In this document: positions 51,179 through 58,908 of the stretch, one piece after another | Numbering within the stretch: the stretch's first letter is position 1 | Layout: each line of letters begins with the position of its first letter | NCBI GenBank assembly: GCA_903824785.1 | Contig: CAIJYD010000078.1 | Coordinates: 163,365-227,364, forward strand | From: an uncultured Bacteroidota bacterium | Lineage (GTDB): Bacteria > Bacteroidota > Bacteroidia > Bacteroidales > VadinHA17 | Direction of reading: 5' to 3' | Length of the DNA stretch: 64,000 bases | Translations under genes and position numbers: made by a program | Notes under the pieces: generated by a model | The model's input: only the letters and a program-made list of their open reading frames with translations | The model's database searches: none | What the model was told of the DNA's origin: nothing

Positions 51179-53077
51179 CTATTTAATGATGATTTCATCA
51201 GTTCCTCCCTGATTCAAATCCTTGTTTATATTTGATGGCGATGAAATGAGAGGCCCTAATCCGAGCGATTCCCATTTCTGATCAATAGCACTGATTGTAT
51301 CTTCTGCAGAACAAACCACATTAGGCCACCTCCTGGAAAAACCTCCTTTTCTAAAAGCTTTTATTGTTCCATCGATAAAAACAGATTTACGGGAAAGAAA
51401 TTCATGGTCGCGTTGCGGATCTGTATTTCCAAGTATCTGCCAGGCAACCATATTAATATCATCAGTATCAACGCTATGATCTACTGCAAGAATAAGTCTG
51501 AAAATGCCCTCCGTATCAATCTCCCTGAACTTTTTCTTTGCGTTTTCAATAGCATCCGCATCAGCCCGCATATCAACCGAAACGATTAAGACCGGGATAT
51601 CCTCCTTTAAGAGGCTTATATTAAATCTGTTAATTATCTTTTTTTCAATTAAACCGGTAAGCGAATTTAATACCGGAGAGTTGTCTGACAGGATAGGATC
51701 CGGAAGACCGGTAATCTCTTCAGGCAGCTTAATTGTGGCATCAACACCCAGCTTACCTCCCACCGAATAGTTCTCGGAGGAATGATCGAGGATATCGAGA
51801 GGCCCGCGGCTGAACAACAAATCCTTATCGTGATGAATATTTGAGAAGAGATGAGCCGCCAGTTCCCTGTAATTTCTGATGTCAACTTCGCCACTGACAA
51901 CAATCAGGTATTTTGTAAACATCATCTGACCTGCTCCGAATAATGAACTGATGACTTTCATCCCCTGACCGGGATAGTTCTTTTTTATCTTGACAATCAT
52001 TAGATTATGAGCAACTCCGGCATGAGGCATATGAAAATCCTCAACTTCCGGCTGAATAGTCATTCTGACAGGAGAAAGAAATATTTTTTCTGTTGCCTTA
52101 GCGAGCCAGACATCTTCCTGGGGAGGTATCCCCACTATTGTAGCCGGATAAACTGCGTTTTTTGAATTAGTAATACATGTAACATGAAACTTCGGATACC
52201 AGTCAGCCAGTGAATAAAACCCTGTGTGATCTCCAAAAGGGCCCTCCCATACAAGCTCTTCGCAGGGGTCTACAAAACCTTCAATAACAATATCGGCATC
52301 AGATGGTACATATAAATCGTTAGTGATACACTTCACCATATTTACTTTTTTCTTTCTAAGGAACCCTGCAAGAATATATTCATTTATATTCTCAGGCAGC
52401 GGGGCCGTGGCGGAGTATGCATAAACAGGGTCACCGCCAAGAGCCACGGAAACAGCCATTTTTTTCTTGATCTTCTTCCATGCCTCAAAATGGTTCGCCC
52501 CGGTCTTATGGCGTTGCCAGTGCATCGCAGTTGTGTTCTTATCAAGAATCTGCATCCTGTACATTCCGACATTTGTTTTACCTGTTTCGGGATGAATAGT
52601 ATGCACCATAGGAAGGGTAATAAAACGACCGCCATCGTGTGGCCAGCATTTGAGAACCGGAAGAATTCCCAGATCGGGATTAAGGTGAATAACCTGCTGA
52701 CAGGTTCCTTTCCTGTTCGAACGTGATGGCAGCACACCTGTAAGCTTAAGCAGAGAAGGAAGTGCTGAAAGCTTTTCAAGGAAAGAGCCCCTGTTGTCAG
52801 ATAAACTATTAAATACAGTTTCAATCTCTTTACCAGCGTCGTCAAAATTTCCCCGTCCGATAGCCATTGCCATCCGCTCATCTGAACCGTAAGCGTTTAT
52901 CAGAACCGGAAAATCTGTTCCTGTATTTTCGAACAGCAAAGCCTTCCCTCCTGATTTGGTAACGCGGTCTGTGATTTCGGTTATTTCCAGTACAGGATCA
53001 ATAAATGTTTTTATCCTCCTCAGCTCATCTTTTTTTTCCAGAGCGGTAATGAAATCAGATAATCCTGAATAAGCCAT
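51179..53077 (-). CDS. UbiD-family decarboxylase (menaquinone biosynthesis type)
   Basis: A 632-aa prenylated-FMN-dependent decarboxylase. ATG at 53077 is chosen (MAYSGLSDFITALEKKDELR); an in-frame start 8 codons earlier is weaker. UbiD-family segments: FPVLINAYGSDERMAMAIG, GTCQQVIHLNPDLGILPVLK, KTNVGMYRMQILDKNTTAMH, VALGGDPVYAYSATAPLP, VPSDADIVIEGFVDP and EGPFGDHTGFYS. The long form with this layout is usual in Bacteroidota and is annotated there as menaquinone biosynthesis decarboxylase, which I follow with caution. Its 5' side faces the unannotated RNA locus on the same strand. Confidence 0.88.
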   Translation of the reverse strand: MAYSGLSDFITALEKKDELRRIKTFIDPVLEITEITDRVTKSGGKALLFENTGTDFPVLINAYGSDERMAMAIGRGNFDDAGKEIETVFNSLSDNRGSFLEKLSALPSLLKLTGVLPSRSNRKGTCQQVIHLNPDLGILPVLKCWPHDGGRFITLPMVHTIHPETGKTNVGMYRMQILDKNTTAMHWQRHKTGANHFEAWKKIKKKMAVSVALGGDPVYAYSATAPLPENINEYILAGFLRKKKVNMVKCITNDLYVPSDADIVIEGFVDPCEELVWEGPFGDHTGFYSLADWYPKFHVTCITNSKNAVYPATIVGIPPQEDVWLAKATEKIFLSPVRMTIQPEVEDFHMPHAGVAHNLMIVKIKKNYPGQGMKVISSLFGAGQMMFTKYLIVVSGEVDIRNYRELAAHLFSNIHHDKDLLFSRGPLDILDHSSENYSVGGKLGVDATIKLPEEITGLPDPILSDNSPVLNSLTGLIEKKIINRFNISLLKEDIPVLIVSVDMRADADAIENAKKKFREIDTEGIFRLILAVDHSVDTDDINMVAWQILGNTDPQRDHEFLSRKSVFIDGTIKAFRKGGFSRRWPNVVCSAEDTISAIDQKWESLGLGPLISSPSNINKDLNQGGTDEIIIK

Positions 53078-53160
53078 CTTTAAAATTAAAGTGAAAGCCA
53101 AAGATATTCAATAAGGCAATATAGTTGCAGAAATTTATTAAAAAGGGAGTCACGGGTTAT

Positions 53161-53202
53161 TAAAAACAAAATGGGAACTATTCGTTAAGAGTAGTTCCCA
53201 TT
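53161..53202 (-). terminator. Strong intrinsic terminator of the 53.2-53.7 kb RNA
   Basis: Perfect 11-bp stem AATGGGAACTA (53170-53180) / TAGTTCCCATT (53192-53202) with an 11-nt loop. On the minus strand it runs into TTTTGTTTTTA. It lies about 80 bp before the UbiD start and does not end any protein gene, which points to a non-coding transcript. Confidence 0.8.
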
Positions 53203-53657
53203 CATCATTTTCGACCAAGGCCGTTAATGATATCAGATTACTGTTATTCTGACCGGCTGCGTTGTCTGATACTGGATCTGATTCTGCAACCCCTGGCTTT
53301 CCGGTATTGCCTGTTACAGCATAACCTTCCTGCTTTCCTTTCGTCCGTTTTTAAGGCAGACTTCCGGGATGAAGTGTCTTTCAGGCTCCGTTGTGTATAT
53401 CCCGAAGGATTCCGCATCAGTTTAAGATTACCCGTGGCCGAAGCCCTTCGTATTCTATCGCCCTGTGACTCAATCGCTGAAAGAACGTTTCCGGTTTTCG
53501 TTGACTTTCTGAACATCCTGGACGCGAGGTCCTTTTAGTTCAGGCTTCGGCTCTCCTTCTGCGCAGACCCGAAGGTCTGACTGAGGCGGATTGTGCTTCA
53601 CTTAAGTAACCTTTTCCGCTTCCACATCTTTCGAGCAGTCTTTTATCGCTCACCTGA
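53161..53657 (-). ncRNA. Putative structured non-coding RNA of about 500 nt, unknown family
   Basis: Minus-strand region bounded by a promoter (53663-53698) and a terminator (53161-53202), visibly richer in G+C than its flanks. It contains many hairpins: CAGACC-UUCG-GGUCUG (53564-53579), AUCC-UUCG-GGAU (53399-53410), GGC-UUCG-GCC (53436-53445), a nested pair CTGAAC/GTTCAG (53509-53514 with 53538-53543) around GGAC/GTCC (53520-53532), and a long-range ATCAGAT/ATCTGAT pairing (53232-53238 with 53276-53282). Short open frames on either strand are Arg/Ser-rich and not protein-like. It lacks the conserved GAGGAAAGUC and ACAGAAUCC boxes of RNase P RNA and the tRNA-like CCA end of tmRNA. No known family was recognised. 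Confidence 0.65.
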
Positions 53658-53662
53658 TGAAA

Positions 53663-53698
53663 CAAATTTATACCAGGATTGAGTAAAAACCAAACAAA
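53663..53698 (-). promoter_or_regulatory. Strong promoter for the putative ncRNA
   Basis: On the minus strand TTTG (53694-53691), 20 bp, TAAATTTG (53670-53663); a second TTTG lies at 53698-53695. This is a near-consensus Bacteroidetes promoter pointing into the hairpin-rich region. Start of transcription is expected near 53657. Confidence 0.65.
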
Positions 53699-53730
53699 AA
53701 GAGCCGTTGTTATAAACCTGATTTTAACAA

Positions 53731-53756
53731 AAGTTATCAACAATTGTTAATAACTT
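53731..53756. promoter_or_regulatory. 26-bp near-perfect palindrome, possible operator
   Basis: AAGTTATCAACAA / TTGTTAATAACTT: 12 of 13 positions pair. It lies between the divergent ncRNA and ridA promoters. A second, smaller palindrome CTTCG-A-CGAAG follows at 53754-53764. This fits a dimeric regulator site. Confidence 0.45.
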
Positions 53757-53794
53757 CGACGAAGATCATAATATAACAACTATAGCATTTTAAT

Positions 53795-53802
53795 TAAATT
53801 TG
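53795..53802 (+). promoter_or_regulatory. -7 box upstream of the ridA-like gene
   Basis: TAAATTTG on the plus strand, 86 bp before the ATG at 53889. No TTTG at -33. The palindromes lie about 30-65 bp upstream of it. The rest of 53658-53888 shows no gene. Confidence 0.35.
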
Positions 53803-53888
53803 TAACAGATAAGGCAATAGCGATTTGAACTCCTCAGGATATTATTGCCATTTGAATACTTAGTTGATTAACCTTATAAAATTCTGTT

Positions 53889-54362
53889 ATGACACACGAT
53901 CCCGATCAACGAATTATTGAACTGGGACTGATATTGCCGCCTGCCCCAAAACCTGTCGGAGTTTATAAGCCGGTTCTTATAGCAGATAAGTTTTTATTTG
54001 TCTCCGGACAGGGCCCCATGAGGGTTGATGGTACTCTTATCACAGGTAAAGTCGGAGCAGATATGGATACCGAAGAGGGTAAGCAGGCTGCACGACAGGT
54101 TGCTCTTACGATGCTGTCAACCATCAGGACCCATTTCGGAGAGCTGAAAAAGATTAAACGGCTGGTAAAAGTACTTGGAATGGTCAATTGTACCCCAACC
54201 TTTGATAAGCAACCTTTAGTCATTAACGGATTCAGTGAGCTGATGGCTGAAGTATTTGGCGAGGAGAACGGGATCGGCGTACGAAGTGCCGTTGGAATGA
54301 CTCTCCCATCGAATATACCTGTTGAAGTGGAAGCTATGTTCGAACTTCATAAGGCGGAATAA
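53889..54362 (+). CDS. RidA-family (YjgF/YER057c) protein
   Basis: A 157-aa protein of the RidA superfamily. Visible segments are PPAPKPVGVYKPVLIADKFL, FVSGQGPMRVDG, LVKVLGMVNCTPTFDKQPLV and GVRSAVGMTLPSNIPVEVEA (the GxRxAVG Arg that binds the imine carboxylate). RidA hydrolyses reactive enamine/imine products of PLP enzymes. The longer form seen here is the subfamily with ILPPAPKPVGxY at the start. Its last base overlaps the ATG of the PLP enzyme that follows, a tight coupling that suggests the two act on one pathway. Confidence 0.92.
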   Translation: MTHDPDQRIIELGLILPPAPKPVGVYKPVLIADKFLFVSGQGPMRVDGTLITGKVGADMDTEEGKQAARQVALTMLSTIRTHFGELKKIKRLVKVLGMVNCTPTFDKQPLVINGFSELMAEVFGEENGIGVRSAVGMTLPSNIPVEVEAMFELHKAE

Positions 54363-55489
54363 TGGGAAAAATAAAATCTCCTGACAATCTGTGGTTTACT
54401 ATTGATAATGCAGATGAAATAAACTCCCCTGCACTATTGGTTTATCCTGACCGTATTGAAGAGAATATCCGTAGAATGGTTGGTGTATCTGGAGGCGTTC
54501 ATAGCTTAAGACCTCATGTTAAAACACATAAAACGCCGGAGATCATCAGATTGCAGATGAAATATGGAATTAAAAAATTTAAATGCGCTACAATATCTGA
54601 AGCAGAGATGGTTGCCAGGTGCGGAGCAGCCGACATTTTGCTTGCCATACAACCCGTTGGCCCCAATATTGCAAGATTTTTTCAATTAAAAGAAGAATTC
54701 AAAAACTGCAGGATCTCATGTATTGCTGATTCTGAAGAGATAGTTATTCAATTATACGAACAGGCTCGTAAAACAGATAAAGAGACTGAAGTATGGCTCG
54801 ATATTAACAACGGGATGAACCGGACAGGAATCATTCCGGGGGAAAAAGCCGCAGATCTGTACAAGATGATCGAATCTTTCCCAAGCCTTAAAGCTGCTGG
54901 TCTTCATGTTTATGACGGTCATATTCATGAACATGACTATTCCCTGAGGAAAAAGATCTGCGATGAATCATTTGCTCCTGTATCGACCTTCGCAGAAAAG
55001 CTTATTAAGGCGGGTAATAGACCTGTTAAAATAATTGCAGGAGGTACACCTACATTTCCAATACATGCTTTGCGGCAAGGGGTGGAATGCAGCCCCGGCA
55101 CAACACTCCTCTGGGATCAGGGATACAGCAGTTCATATACCGATATGGACTTTCTGCACGCTGCAGTACTGGTTACCCGGATAACAAGCAAACCTGAAAA
55201 AGATCTGCTATGCCTCGATCTGGGTCATAAAGCAGTTGCCTCGGAGATGCCTCATCCGAGAATGAAAATTACAGGACTTGAGAACTATTCTGTTGTTTCT
55301 CACAGTGAAGAACATATGGTTATAAGAACAACTGAAGCTGACAAGTATGAAGCCGGTGATCTGTTTTACGCTATCCCCTGGCATATTTGCCCTACAGTTG
55401 ACCGCTATGACACACTTTTTGTTGTTAATGACCATAAAGTTACAGAAGAATGGCATGTGGAAGCCAGGAGAAGAAAAATCAGTATTTAA
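54362..55489 (+). CDS. PLP-dependent D-threonine aldolase / D-serine dehydratase family enzyme
   Basis: A 375-aa fold-type III PLP enzyme. The PLP Lys54 is in LRPHVKTHKTPE, with the barrel segments WLDINNGMNRTGI, GLHVYDGHIH, GGTPTFPIH and PGTTLLWDQGY. The C-terminal metal site is HIC (His341, Cys343, in IPWHICPTVDRYD). In D-serine dehydratases of this family the zinc ligands are His and Cys, while D-threonine aldolases use His and Asp, so the sequence leans to a dehydratase. The preceding ridA-like gene, with a one-base overlap, supports an enamine-forming reaction. Substrate not proven. Confidence 0.87.
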   Translation: MGKIKSPDNLWFTIDNADEINSPALLVYPDRIEENIRRMVGVSGGVHSLRPHVKTHKTPEIIRLQMKYGIKKFKCATISEAEMVARCGAADILLAIQPVGPNIARFFQLKEEFKNCRISCIADSEEIVIQLYEQARKTDKETEVWLDINNGMNRTGIIPGEKAADLYKMIESFPSLKAAGLHVYDGHIHEHDYSLRKKICDESFAPVSTFAEKLIKAGNRPVKIIAGGTPTFPIHALRQGVECSPGTTLLWDQGYSSSYTDMDFLHAAVLVTRITSKPEKDLLCLDLGHKAVASEMPHPRMKITGLENYSVVSHSEEHMVIRTTEADKYEAGDLFYAIPWHICPTVDRYDTLFVVNDHKVTEEWHVEARRRKISI

Positions 55490-55503
55490 TCAAACCCGTC
55501 CTT

Positions 55504-56727
55504 TCACCTGTAGAGATAAACAAATCCCTTTTGTTCCTTGCTGTTATAATCAACATCATCCCATCCAAAGGCACGTATGATATAGAAATAGACACCCGGA
55601 GTGGCTTTAATGGACGAGTTGTTAATATTGCCATCCCAACCCTCCCAGCTTTTGAGTCTCTCTCCTTCTCCGAAATAGCTGTAAACTTTCATGCCGCTGC
55701 GGCTGAAGACTTCAACATTTATAAACCTGAGAGATTTTGATGCAATAATAAAATTATCATTCAGCCCATCTCCATCGGGAGTAAAAACATTCGGGATGTT
55801 CAATTCCGACGGATCAACAACAATCTTTTCAAACCTCATGGAATCGATACAATGAAGGACACTCTCAATCGTCAGTTTAACTGAGTACTCTCCCGGTTTA
55901 TAATAAATATGAGGCGGCGGATCCTTCAGGTCTGAGATACTGTCTTTTCCATCACCGAATTCCCAGGTATATTTGTCACCTCTTATCGAACTGTCGGTAA
56001 AGGTCACTTCAAGAGGTGCTTCTCCTTTATCCGGATCAACCGTGAAATCTGCTTTAACGTGTATCGATTCATAAGGAAATGAAGATTCGTTTAAACAGCC
56101 AAAACTGTCACTAACCTGAAGCTTGTAAACCACATCAACCAGAGGAGGATTAAAAGTCTGAGGATTTATCTCATAATCGGGAAAGGGTATTGATGATGCC
56201 GGGGTGGATGACCATAAGAATCTCACTCCGTTTGGAAGCTTTACAGGAAAACCATTTGAGGGATTTCTATAAAAAAAAGTATCGACTGCCACTTTTCCCT
56301 TTAATGCAACATAATCGCAATTGCGCTGCTGAAGCTGTGCAAGCGAATAGGGTTTGTCGATAAAGATCCATCCGATAAGAGTTGTATCATATCCTCCGCT
56401 GATATCTACCCGGTATCCTCCCTCTTCAAGATTATCTGAAGATGAATTAAGGAGACCTGATTCGGTCTTCAGAAGAACGCTGAAACTTTTTGTAACGTCG
56501 CTCCATCTGTACCATGAAAAATTGAACGATCCTGTTCCACGCGGACTAACTGCACTAAGAGCTCCCTTCTGAGAGCCGGAAGAGTTGCAGAAAATAAACA
56601 CCGGGTCTCTTCTCACAGACGGGGAGGGATATGAAGTATACCTCACAGCACTCATTCCGGGAGCTGAAAGTTGTGCCTCAGCCATTAAAGTGAAGAATAC
56701 TGCTATGATCAGAAAAATATAACGCAC
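55504..56727 (-). CDS. Secreted PKD-domain protein with T9SS type B (gliding-motility-type) C-terminal domain
   Basis: A 407-aa protein from GTG at 56727 (a TTG two codons upstream is an alternative), with a signal peptide (YIFLIIAVFFTLMAEAQ). The middle contains a PKD domain at about residues 230-305 (DKGEAPLEVTFTDSSI, YTWEFGDGKDS, YYKPGEYSVKLTIES). The C-terminal ~95 residues are a type B T9SS sorting domain (IPNVFTPDGDGLNDNFII, VEVFSRSGMKVYSY, GVYFYIIRAFG). It should be a surface or secreted protein of unknown binding specificity. It is convergent with the D-amino-acid enzyme gene. Confidence 0.88.
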   Translation of the reverse strand: MRYIFLIIAVFFTLMAEAQLSAPGMSAVRYTSYPSPSVRRDPVFIFCNSSGSQKGALSAVSPRGTGSFNFSWYRWSDVTKSFSVLLKTESGLLNSSSDNLEEGGYRVDISGGYDTTLIGWIFIDKPYSLAQLQQRNCDYVALKGKVAVDTFFYRNPSNGFPVKLPNGVRFLWSSTPASSIPFPDYEINPQTFNPPLVDVVYKLQVSDSFGCLNESSFPYESIHVKADFTVDPDKGEAPLEVTFTDSSIRGDKYTWEFGDGKDSISDLKDPPPHIYYKPGEYSVKLTIESVLHCIDSMRFEKIVVDPSELNIPNVFTPDGDGLNDNFIIASKSLRFINVEVFSRSGMKVYSYFGEGERLKSWEGWDGNINNSSIKATPGVYFYIIRAFGWDDVDYNSKEQKGFVYLYR

Positions 56728-56817
56728 AGTCAATCAGGTATTAGTATCAGAAACGTATGTTTTTTAGTTTTGGTATATTTTTCTGCAAGTATAATAAAAT
56801 AAGGGCAAATTACAGGC

Positions 56818-57141
56818 TCAATCAAGATGAAAAACCTCATCCATATCAGCCCACCATTCACCTTTTTTGCGTGATGCGACCGGATCCTGCATTGGTTCCA
56901 TTACAGCCCACCACTCCTGCGTCTTAGGGTCTGCGGCCATTTTAGCCATATCGGCATTAAAATCGCTGCCCGTATATTCAAAATATGCAAACAACATTCC
57001 GTCTTTATGGAATATTGAATAGTTATGTAAATGACATTTACTTATCATGTCAAGAATTTCCGGCCACACTGCAGCGTGATATTTTTTATACCTTTCAAAA
57101 TGCTCCGGCTTAACTCCGATTATCTGTCCGAATCTTTTCAT
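56818..57141 (-). CDS. rhaM: L-rhamnose mutarotase
   Basis: A 107-aa protein that interconverts the anomers of L-rhamnose (or L-fucose-like sugars). The family pattern is clear: FGQIIGVKPEHFERYKKYHA (minus end), VWPEILDMI, NYSIFHKDGMLFAYFEY and DPKTQEWWAVMEPMQDP, with the terminal EWWADMDEVFHLD. It is the last gene of the minus-strand deoxysugar group with the GH29 fucosidase, UroD-like protein and RhaT. Confidence 0.94.
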   Translation of the reverse strand: MKRFGQIIGVKPEHFERYKKYHAAVWPEILDMISKCHLHNYSIFHKDGMLFAYFEYTGSDFNADMAKMAADPKTQEWWAVMEPMQDPVASRKKGEWWADMDEVFHLD

Positions 57142-57210
57142 TTCATTTCTGATTAAAATTTATTAATAATCTGATAAATATATCTTTCAGTCTTAATCTC
57201 TGATATTTCG

Positions 57211-58875
57211 CTACTCTTTCAGAAGCATGATTTCATAAATGCCGGGAACTCCTGAAGAGGATTTTATTACCAACCTAATAAACCGGGCTTCAACAGGTTT
57301 GATTGTGATCTCATTTCTCGATCCGATGATTGTCCCTTTATAAAATGTCTTCCATTCATTACCCGATTTAGACTGAAGCTCAAATGATTTGATTTTCTGT
57401 CCGCTTTCATAAAGCACAACTTTTCCTATTTTCTGCAGCGCTCCAAGATCTATCTCAATCCATGGCTCTTTATCGTTCTCCTCTGCCTGCCAGAATGTAC
57501 CAACCCAGTCTCCGTTAGTAACCGACTTAATATCAGTCCACTGAAACTCAATCCATTTGGCTGTAAGGTTTGATGAACCTATAACCATTTTCATATAGGA
57601 GAGCGACTGAGGCGTAACCTCCACTGGCTTAATATCCATTGCATTACCATCAACTTCAATTTCGACAATTGTGTTTATCGGCTTAAGAAGTTTACCATCG
57701 AATTCTATAATATTCTCACCGTTTATCTTTGACCATTTCGCTTTACCTCCTCCTGCCAGAGCACAGTTTTTTATGTTCATCCCCAAATCCGGCAGAACTA
57801 TTTTTGGTGAGTCTCCTGACCATTTAAGAATATGAAGGTAGATTTTGTTTCCGCTCCTGGTACTTACCCCCCAATCGGTTGGTTTGAAGGGTCCACCGCG
57901 GGTTTTGTAAATCGTATAGCCATATTTCTCAAGCCACTTCCCCATCTCGCGCAACCGGTCCTCCTGAAGTGGTTCAATGGTACCATCGGGCTTAGGACCA
58001 ACGTTGAATAGAAGGTTCCCGTCTCCACCTGCTGAACGTATGAGACTGTGAAGGCATTGTTCTAGGGATTTTACCTCATCATCCGGTTTCCAAGCCCACT
58101 GCCGGCCGATGGTCATGCAGGTCTCCCAGGCACGATCGTTCTGAAAAGTGCCCACCCTTTGCTCGGGCGTATCGAAATCACCCTGAGCACCGGTACGGTT
58201 ATTTACAAGAATATCGGGCTGGATTTTACGGATATAGTCAATAACTCCCTGACCACGGACCGCATCAAATTCCTGAGGCACATCATACCACATAACAAGC
58301 AGGGGACCATATTTCCGGATAATTTCAACTGACTGATTTTTAAGATATTCTGTGTATCTGTCAAGATTTGACGTTGCTCTTCTTACAGTTCCTCCGGGAC
58401 TTGTAAGCGGAAAGTCACTATTATACCAGTCGGTTGTGGAGTGATAGAACCCCAAAGCCATGCCCTGTTTTCTGCATGCTTCAGAAAGTTCTTTCATAAC
58501 ATCCCTGCCGAATGGTGAATTCATGATATTATGATCGGTATATTTTGTATCCCACATGCAGAAGCCATCGTGGTGCTTCGAAGTGAAAACAATATATTTC
58601 ATACCCGCATCTGCAGCCAGTTTTACCCAGGCATCGGCATTGAACTTAACAGGATTGAACTGTTTGTAAAGATTATCATACTCTTCAATTGGGATCTCCT
58701 TTCCCCTCGACCAGCCAATCTCAGTCCCTTTCAGACTTACAGGGCCCCAGTGAATAAACATGCCGAAACGGGCAGCTTTCCACCATTCAAGCTTAACTTC
58801 CTTCGAAGGCAGAGTTTGACACATCAGACTTGTCATAAAAGACAAACCTACTAATAAGGTAATCAGTTTCTTCAT
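57211..58875 (-). CDS. GH29 alpha-L-fucosidase with C-terminal F5/8 type C-like module
   Basis: A 554-aa exported glycosidase that removes alpha-L-fucose. Signal peptide (LITLLVGLSFMTSLMCQ), then the GH29 catalytic domain with RFGMFIHWGP, KYIVFTSKHHDGFCMW, MALGFYHSTTDWYN and the predicted nucleophile Asp198 in LLVMWYDVP. GGDGNLLFNVGPKPDG closes the barrel. After about residue 425 there is a C-terminal discoidin-like (F5/8 type C) module (ending VEARFIRLVIKSSSGVPG, then YEIMLLKE). It lies between rhaM and the UroD-like gene on the same strand. Confidence 0.93.
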   Translation of the reverse strand: MKKLITLLVGLSFMTSLMCQTLPSKEVKLEWWKAARFGMFIHWGPVSLKGTEIGWSRGKEIPIEEYDNLYKQFNPVKFNADAWVKLAADAGMKYIVFTSKHHDGFCMWDTKYTDHNIMNSPFGRDVMKELSEACRKQGMALGFYHSTTDWYNSDFPLTSPGGTVRRATSNLDRYTEYLKNQSVEIIRKYGPLLVMWYDVPQEFDAVRGQGVIDYIRKIQPDILVNNRTGAQGDFDTPEQRVGTFQNDRAWETCMTIGRQWAWKPDDEVKSLEQCLHSLIRSAGGDGNLLFNVGPKPDGTIEPLQEDRLREMGKWLEKYGYTIYKTRGGPFKPTDWGVSTRSGNKIYLHILKWSGDSPKIVLPDLGMNIKNCALAGGGKAKWSKINGENIIEFDGKLLKPINTIVEIEVDGNAMDIKPVEVTPQSLSYMKMVIGSSNLTAKWIEFQWTDIKSVTNGDWVGTFWQAEENDKEPWIEIDLGALQKIGKVVLYESGQKIKSFELQSKSGNEWKTFYKGTIIGSRNEITIKPVEARFIRLVIKSSSGVPGIYEIMLLKE

Positions 58876-58908
58876 TTCGATGGATCTGTTTTTGTTAATA
58901 ATAAACTA

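Noticed and set aside
53244-53516. 90-codon open frame on the minus strand (and a 103-codon frame on the plus strand, 53227-53538) within the RNA locus
   Set aside because: Both translations are low-quality (one very rich in Arg/Ser/Lys, no hydrophobic core or motif), overlap each other, and lie among hairpins bounded by a promoter and terminator. A structured RNA explains the region better.
53161-53657. RNase P RNA, tmRNA, SRP RNA or 6S RNA identity for the RNA locus
   Set aside because: The nearly invariant GAGGAAAGUC and ACAGAAUCC boxes of RNase P RNA are missing, there is no tRNA-like 3' end with CCA or tag frame for tmRNA, and it is far too long for SRP or 6S RNA. Checked only by eye.
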